NCBI GenBank assembly: GCA_025936205.1
Contig: JAICTU010000055.1
Location: forward strand, 1 to 26,269
Direction of reading: 5' to 3'
DNA length: 26,269 nt
DNA from: Polyangiaceae bacterium
GTDB lineage: Bacteria; Myxococcota; Polyangia; Polyangiales; Polyangiaceae
Below are positions 22,432 to 26,269 of the stretch, in pieces. The notes below the pieces were generated by a model. It was not told where the DNA came from, ran no database searches, and was given only the letters and a program-made list of their open reading frames with translations. Made by a program: the position numbers and the translations under genes. Within the stretch, counting starts at the first letter, position 1, and each line of letters starts with the position of its first letter.

Positions 22432-23526
22432 TCAACACCGGGCAGCGCGCGCACGATCGGCGAAGTCTTGCGCGCGCAGTGAGAGCTCCGCGGCCTTGAA
22501 ACAGTGCTCCTGCGTCATGGCGCGCTCGCTGCGTTCCAGGCAGTCGAGGATCAGCCGACCGTAGAAGGGGTAGCCGATCGCGCCCTTGCACGGCACGCGC
22601 TTCTCAGCGGTGTGGTCGACCCAGTACAACACCTGGGAATCCATCGGCTCGGAGGTGATCTCGATGTACTTGCGCACCTCGATGTAGCCGTCCGTGCCCA
22701 GGATGAAGGTGCGCCCGTCGCCCCAGGTGCGCAGACCCTTGGGATTGAACCAATCGAGCCGGCAGTAGCACGAAGCTCCGTTGGCCATCGTGAAGGAGAC
22801 CTCGCCAAAGTCCTCGAACGTGGGCGCGTCGGGATTGGCGAAGTTGTCGACCCGCGCGAAGTTGATCGTGCCGTCGGTCGCGCCCGTGTAGGTCAAGAAC
22901 TGCTCCACCTGGTGCGAGCCGATGTCGGTCAGGATGCCGCCGAACTTTTCCTTCTGCCAGAACCACTGCGGACGGCTGCCCTTGGCGAGGTTGTGCGGCG
23001 CCAGGATCAGCACCTGTAGCACGCGCCCGATCGCCCCTTCCCGCACCATCTCGCCCGCTTGCCAGCCCGCTTCAGTATGCAGGCGCTCCGAGTAGTCGCA
23101 CAGGTACTTCTTGCCGGTCTCACGCACCACGCGGCGGGCCTCCTCCAGCTGCGCGAGCGTCGTGAACGGCGGCTTGTCGGTGAAGTAGTCCTTGCCGGCG
23201 CGCATGCAAGCGTACCCGAACCGGGGTCGCTCGCAGGGCACGGCCGCCGTCGTCACCAGGCGCACTTGCGGATCGTCGAGGATCTCCTCGTAGCTGCGCG
23301 CGGCGCGCACGCCCGGGTAGGTCGTGCAGAAGTTCTCGAGCTTCCCGGGATCGGGATCCCAGGCCCACTTGCACTGGCCCCCTGCCTCGCTCAAGCCGTT
23401 CGTCTGCCCATAGATGTGGCCGTGATCGAAGAAAGCCGCCGCGAACACGAACTCGCCGGGCTGGACCACCGGCGTGGGCTTCTCGACCTTGGGGGCCCAG
23501 TTCATTCCATCGCGCAGTGTCGTCAT
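22432..23526 (-). CDS. Gfo/Idh/MocA family oxidoreductase
   Basis: The 364-residue NAD(P)-dependent enzyme belongs to the sugar/inositol dehydrogenase superfamily. The N-terminal Rossmann part reads EFVFAAAFFDHGHIYG, with a modified nucleotide loop. SYEEILDDPQVRLVTTAAVP, DYFTDKPPFTTLAQLEEA (the EKP-type catalytic Lys118) and KFGGILTDIGSHQVEQF (Asp201, His205) complete the active-site pattern, followed by the alpha/beta sheet domain. DKP replaces the commoner EKP. ATG 23526 is chosen because GAGG lies six bases upstream and the frame beyond it is an Arg-rich shadow of the phosphatase gene, so there is no fusion. The gene lies 26 bp downstream of the phosphatase and is probably co-transcribed. 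Substrate: an unidentified cyclic polyol or sugar. Confidence 0.9.
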   Translation of the reverse strand: MTTLRDGMNWAPKVEKPTPVVQPGEFVFAAAFFDHGHIYGQTNGLSEAGGQCKWAWDPDPGKLENFCTTYPGVRAARSYEEILDDPQVRLVTTAAVPCERPRFGYACMRAGKDYFTDKPPFTTLAQLEEARRVVRETGKKYLCDYSERLHTEAGWQAGEMVREGAIGRVLQVLILAPHNLAKGSRPQWFWQKEKFGGILTDIGSHQVEQFLTYTGATDGTINFARVDNFANPDAPTFEDFGEVSFTMANGASCYCRLDWFNPKGLRTWGDGRTFILGTDGYIEVRKYIEITSEPMDSQVLYWVDHTAEKRVPCKGAIGYPFYGRLILDCLERSERAMTQEHCFKAAELSLRAQDFADRARAARC

Positions 23527-23552
23527 CGGGTCCTCGGCGGACCGCTGTAGCG

Positions 23553-26093
23553 CTATTCCTTCTGCCGGGCAACGACCAGGGTGATGTCGTCGCGCTGGGC
23601 GTCCATCCAGCTCTGCACGGATTCGAGCAAGTGGTCGCGGATCTGTTCGACCGGCGCGCCGTGCACCGACTCGAGCTCGCGCGCCAGCCGCTCGACGCCG
23701 TATTGCCGTCGCTCGGCGTTGCGCGCCTCCACGACTCCGTCCGTGTACAGGAGCAGTACGTCGCCCGGTTCGAGCGTGGTTTCGCTCTCCGGCATCTGCC
23801 CCTCGACGCTGGGCTTGATACCCACCCACAGGCCCGGCGCGGGCAGCACCTCGCAGCGGCCGCTGCGCGCACGGTAGATGAGCGGCTCTTCGTGCGCTCC
23901 GGCAAAGCGGATGCGCCCGCTGCTCTCGTAGCGCAGCAGCAACAGCGTGGCATGCTCGCCCTGCTGCAACCGTTGCTTCAAGTTTTCGAACAAAACCGAA
24001 TTGACGATCTCCAGCGCCGCCGAGGGCGCGATCCCCGGGTCGGAGCGCAGCACCGCTGCCACGCTGCTCTGCAGCATCATCATGACCACGCCCGGGCCGA
24101 GCCCGTGCCCGGCGACATCGCCGATGCTGAGCCAGGCGCCGCCTGGAAACGGCAGAACGTCGTAGCAATCTCCGCCGACCTCGCTGGCGGGCACCATGCG
24201 CGCGGCCATCTCGAGTCCGGTTGCTTTCAGGCTCTGCGGCAGCACCGAAGCCTGAATGCGCGCAGCCAGCGAGAGCTCGTGTGCCAGGCGCCGGCGCTCG
24301 GCGCGCTCGCGCTCGGCCACTTCTTCGTCGACGCGTCGGATCAGGCGCGCGCCCTCCAGGGCCACGCTGATCTGCTCGCGCAGCCACTCGTAGATCTGCC
24401 CCTGCGGCGGGCCGAGCTCGAACAGCAGCATGCCGAGCGGATTGTCGCCGAAGAAGAGCGGACTCACCGTCAGCGTCACCGGTCCTCCCGGCAGCTGATC
24501 GCCCGGGGCCAGCTCGCGCGTCGGAAAGACCACGCCCTGCTCGGGCAAGGGCACGCGCGCTCCGTCGCGATACGCGTAGATCAGGCGCGCGTCGTGCGGC
24601 GGCCAGAGCGGGCTGGGCTCGTACAGCGCGACGAAGCAGCCGCGCATGCCCATGCTCGGTAAATGGCCGCTCAGCGACTCGAACATGCGGGGGATCGAAA
24701 ACGAGCCCAGCACGTCGCTACCTGCGGCGATGGTGTGATGCAACAGCGCCTCGCTACGGATGCGGCGCGCGGCCTGCTGACGTTCGGCAGCGTCGCCCGC
24801 GCAGACGCGATAGCGGTACAGCTGCGCCTCCAGCCCCGCGCGCAGCCCGCTGGGCAGGGCGCTGCGCAACGCCGAGACCACGCGCTGCCAGTCGCCGAGC
24901 TCTCGGCCCGCGGCGGCCGCGCCGCTGAGCAGCGCTCCCAGGCGCTCGAGCCCGCGCGCTTCGTAGCCCGTGACCTCGCGGGCGAAGCTGTCGGCCAGAT
25001 CGCTGCGCCAGCTCGCCGGCAGCTGCTCGCTGCCGCCGGGCTGCAGATCGCGCAGCTGGTGCGCCGCCGCGGCCCGCAACCGATCGGCGAGCTGTTCGCC
25101 GTCCGGCGGCGGCACGGTATGTCGCTCGGCGCGCTCGGCGGGCGCCGCGCTCGGAGCCCTGCCCAGCGAATCGAAGATCGAGCGACAACCGCACGACTCG
25201 CGCGGCACCACCTCGCCGGGGATCAACGTGAGCGAGCTCGGGCGCCGCCCGGCGAGCTGCTCCAGCACGTGGGAGAGCGCCGCATCCGCCATGCTGTGCA
25301 GCGGCTGCCGCAGCGTCGTCAGCGAGGGCTTGCCCCAGCGCCCCTCTGCCACGTCGTCGAAGCCGACCACCATCACCTGCTCCGGCACGCGAATGCCCTG
25401 GCTCTCCAGCACCGAGAGCGCGCCCAGCGCCATGCTGTCGTTGGCGGCCACCAGCGCTTCAAAGGGCAGCTTGCCGCTCTGGCTCAGCTCGCGGAGCACG
25501 CGCGCGCCCGACTGATCAGAAAAGTCGCCTTGCAATACCAGCTCGGGTTGCAGGGCGAGGCCGTGCTGCTCCAGCGCCTGCAGGTAGCCGCGATAGCGCA
25601 GCTCCGCCTCCGCGTTCAAGCGCGGCCCGCGGATGAAGGCCACACGCCGCGCGCCGTGGACGGCGATCAAGTGCGAGACGGCGTCGCACATGCTGCGCAC
25701 GTTGTCGGTGCAGACGCTGGGCGCCTGATCGAAGACCATGGTCAGAGCCGCCATGGGCAGCGGGCGGTAGCGCTGGAAGTACTGCGCCAGCCGCTCGGGG
25801 CCTGCAGAGGAGCCGAGCGGGGCCACGATCAGCCCATCGATGCATGCGGGGCTCGGCAGCTGATAGCAGCGGTTGGCCTGGCGGGCCGCGATCTCGGGCG
25901 CGTCGAGCGTGCCGCCGATGAACACGAACAGACGCACCCCGCGGCGGCGCGCCGCTCCGTCCACCGCCAGCACCAGCTCCTGCCAGAAGCGATCGGACAG
26001 CGACTCGATCAAGAGCCCGATACGCAGCTCCGAGCTCGCGGGCGCGGCGGGAGCCGCGGGTGCAGAACTGATGGGGTGCGACGGCGGCAACAT
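23553..26093 (-). CDS. LacI-type sugar-binding domain, GAF-like domain and SpoIIE PP2C phosphatase in one protein
   Basis: The 846-residue protein has no signal peptide or membrane helix, so it is cytoplasmic. Residues about 22-300 are a LacI/PBP1-type ligand-binding domain (ELRIGLLIESLSDRFWQEL, FIRGPRLNAEAELRYRGYLQAL, VAANDSMALGALSVLESQG, VVGFDDVAEG) but without a helix-turn-helix. It ends in ESCGC (Cys301, Cys303). A helical region (about 320-448) and a GAF-like domain (about 450-583) follow. A coiled-coil linker leads to a SpoIIE-type PP2C domain (about 600-843) with intact metal-binding motifs: GGDCYD (Asp642), GDVAGHG, YTDGVVEA and DDITLVV. Such phosphatases usually dephosphorylate an anti-sigma-factor antagonist. 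A sugar would be sensed and converted into phosphatase activity (inference). The ATG overlaps the upstream stop (TGATG). Confidence 0.92.
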   Translation of the reverse strand: MLPPSHPISSAPAAPAAPASSELRIGLLIESLSDRFWQELVLAVDGAARRRGVRLFVFIGGTLDAPEIAARQANRCYQLPSPACIDGLIVAPLGSSAGPERLAQYFQRYRPLPMAALTMVFDQAPSVCTDNVRSMCDAVSHLIAVHGARRVAFIRGPRLNAEAELRYRGYLQALEQHGLALQPELVLQGDFSDQSGARVLRELSQSGKLPFEALVAANDSMALGALSVLESQGIRVPEQVMVVGFDDVAEGRWGKPSLTTLRQPLHSMADAALSHVLEQLAGRRPSSLTLIPGEVVPRESCGCRSIFDSLGRAPSAAPAERAERHTVPPPDGEQLADRLRAAAAHQLRDLQPGGSEQLPASWRSDLADSFAREVTGYEARGLERLGALLSGAAAAGRELGDWQRVVSALRSALPSGLRAGLEAQLYRYRVCAGDAAERQQAARRIRSEALLHHTIAAGSDVLGSFSIPRMFESLSGHLPSMGMRGCFVALYEPSPLWPPHDARLIYAYRDGARVPLPEQGVVFPTRELAPGDQLPGGPVTLTVSPLFFGDNPLGMLLFELGPPQGQIYEWLREQISVALEGARLIRRVDEEVAERERAERRRLAHELSLAARIQASVLPQSLKATGLEMAARMVPASEVGGDCYDVLPFPGGAWLSIGDVAGHGLGPGVVMMMLQSSVAAVLRSDPGIAPSAALEIVNSVLFENLKQRLQQGEHATLLLLRYESSGRIRFAGAHEEPLIYRARSGRCEVLPAPGLWVGIKPSVEGQMPESETTLEPGDVLLLYTDGVVEARNAERRQYGVERLARELESVHGAPVEQIRDHLLESVQSWMDAQRDDITLVVARQKE

Positions 26094-26269
26094 CAGCTCT
26101 GCCCCGATCGACGGCCGACGATGACCGACAGGTCTGCGCGCTTGCCCGACCAGTTCTGCACGATGCCGAGCTGGTCGTCGCGGATCTTCTCGACCGTACT
26201 GGCCCGGTTGCGCTCGAGCTCTCGCGCAATTCGCTCCTCGTGGATCGGAGCGTCCTCGAAGTCCGAGGA
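26093..26269 (-). CDS. C-terminal fragment of a probable second PP2C/SpoIIE phosphatase (5' end outside window)
   Basis: The 58 visible residues run from SSDFEDAPIHEERIARELER to SVIVGRRSGQS and the TGA stop. The segment VEKIRDDQLGIVQNW (about 26194-26150) followed by ADLSVIVGRR aligns with the C-terminus of the adjacent phosphatase (VEQIRDHLLESVQSW then DDITLVVARQ). This suggests the last helix and strand of a PP2C-type fold. The stop overlaps the next start as TGATG, so the two proteins are translationally coupled. The identity rests on one short stretch; the catalytic core lies outside the window. Confidence 0.6.
   Translation of the reverse strand, partial: SSDFEDAPIHEERIARELERNRASTVEKIRDDQLGIVQNWSGKRADLSVIVGRRSGQS

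Noticed and set aside
23527..24387. Open frame that would fuse about 287 extra residues to the Gfo/Idh/MocA oxidoreductase
   Set aside because: The extension is Arg/Ala/Gly-rich and lies entirely within the phosphatase domain gene in another frame; a good ribosome site precedes ATG 23526.
1..26269. CRISPR arrays, transposons, integrases, attachment sites and tRNAs
   Set aside because: I saw no regularly spaced short repeats, transposase or integrase motifs, or tRNA cloverleaf anywhere in the window.

Overview
The window is high-GC bacterial chromosome with dense, tightly packed genes on both strands. I read it as a myxobacterium-type genome (Myxococcota). The main reason is the lipoprotein at 18956-21355, which combines ten short cysteine-rich 'CGDG...CDDGN...DGC...C' repeats (DUF4215 / Myxococcus cysteine-rich repeat type) with a fibro-slime domain. 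High GC and the large modular SpoIIE-type phosphatase agree with this. The taxonomic call is an inference from gene content; no rRNA or tRNA is present.

Region 1 (1-1987): the start of a GH1 beta-glycosidase gene (minus, cut by the window edge), divergent from an aldo/keto reductase gene (plus).

Region 2 (2193-12284) is a surface-glycan region. A plus-strand operon encodes a polyprenyl-phosphate glycosyltransferase (GT2), a WbqC-family protein and a class I methyltransferase. It converges on a minus-strand pair encoding a large GT-C membrane glycosyltransferase and a four-helix small transporter. The GT2, small transporter and GT-C together have the parts list of a GtrB/GtrA/GtrC or ArnC/ArnEF/ArnT pathway: load a sugar on the lipid, flip it, transfer it outside the cytoplasm. 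Next come wecC and wecB (UDP-GlcNAc to UDP-ManNAc to UDP-ManNAcA), a Wzx-type flippase (minus) and a GT4 glycosyltransferase (plus). No priming transferase or Wzy polymerase is visible.

Region 3 (12247-17222, minus): a TonB-dependent receptor, an immediately downstream lipoprotein that looks like a member of the ChaN/EreA/Tiki superfamily, and a stand-alone response-regulator receiver protein. About 450 bp of apparently non-coding DNA lies upstream of the receptor, bounded by a strong terminator that ends the next unit.

Region 4 (17749-22428): a phytanoyl-CoA dioxygenase-family oxygenase gene (minus), then the divergent fibro-slime lipoprotein gene followed 20 bp later by a zinc-dependent polyol/sugar dehydrogenase gene (plus).

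Region 5 (22432-26269, minus): the 3' end of a gene whose product ends like a PP2C/SpoIIE phosphatase, translationally coupled (TGATG) to an 846-residue protein made of a LacI-type sugar-binding domain, a GAF-like domain and a SpoIIE phosphatase domain, followed by a Gfo/Idh/MocA oxidoreductase gene. This looks like a cytoplasmic sugar-sensing, partner-switch signalling unit beside sugar-oxidising enzymes, and it is the most unusual part of the window. No CRISPR array, transposase, integrase, tRNA or rRNA was seen.
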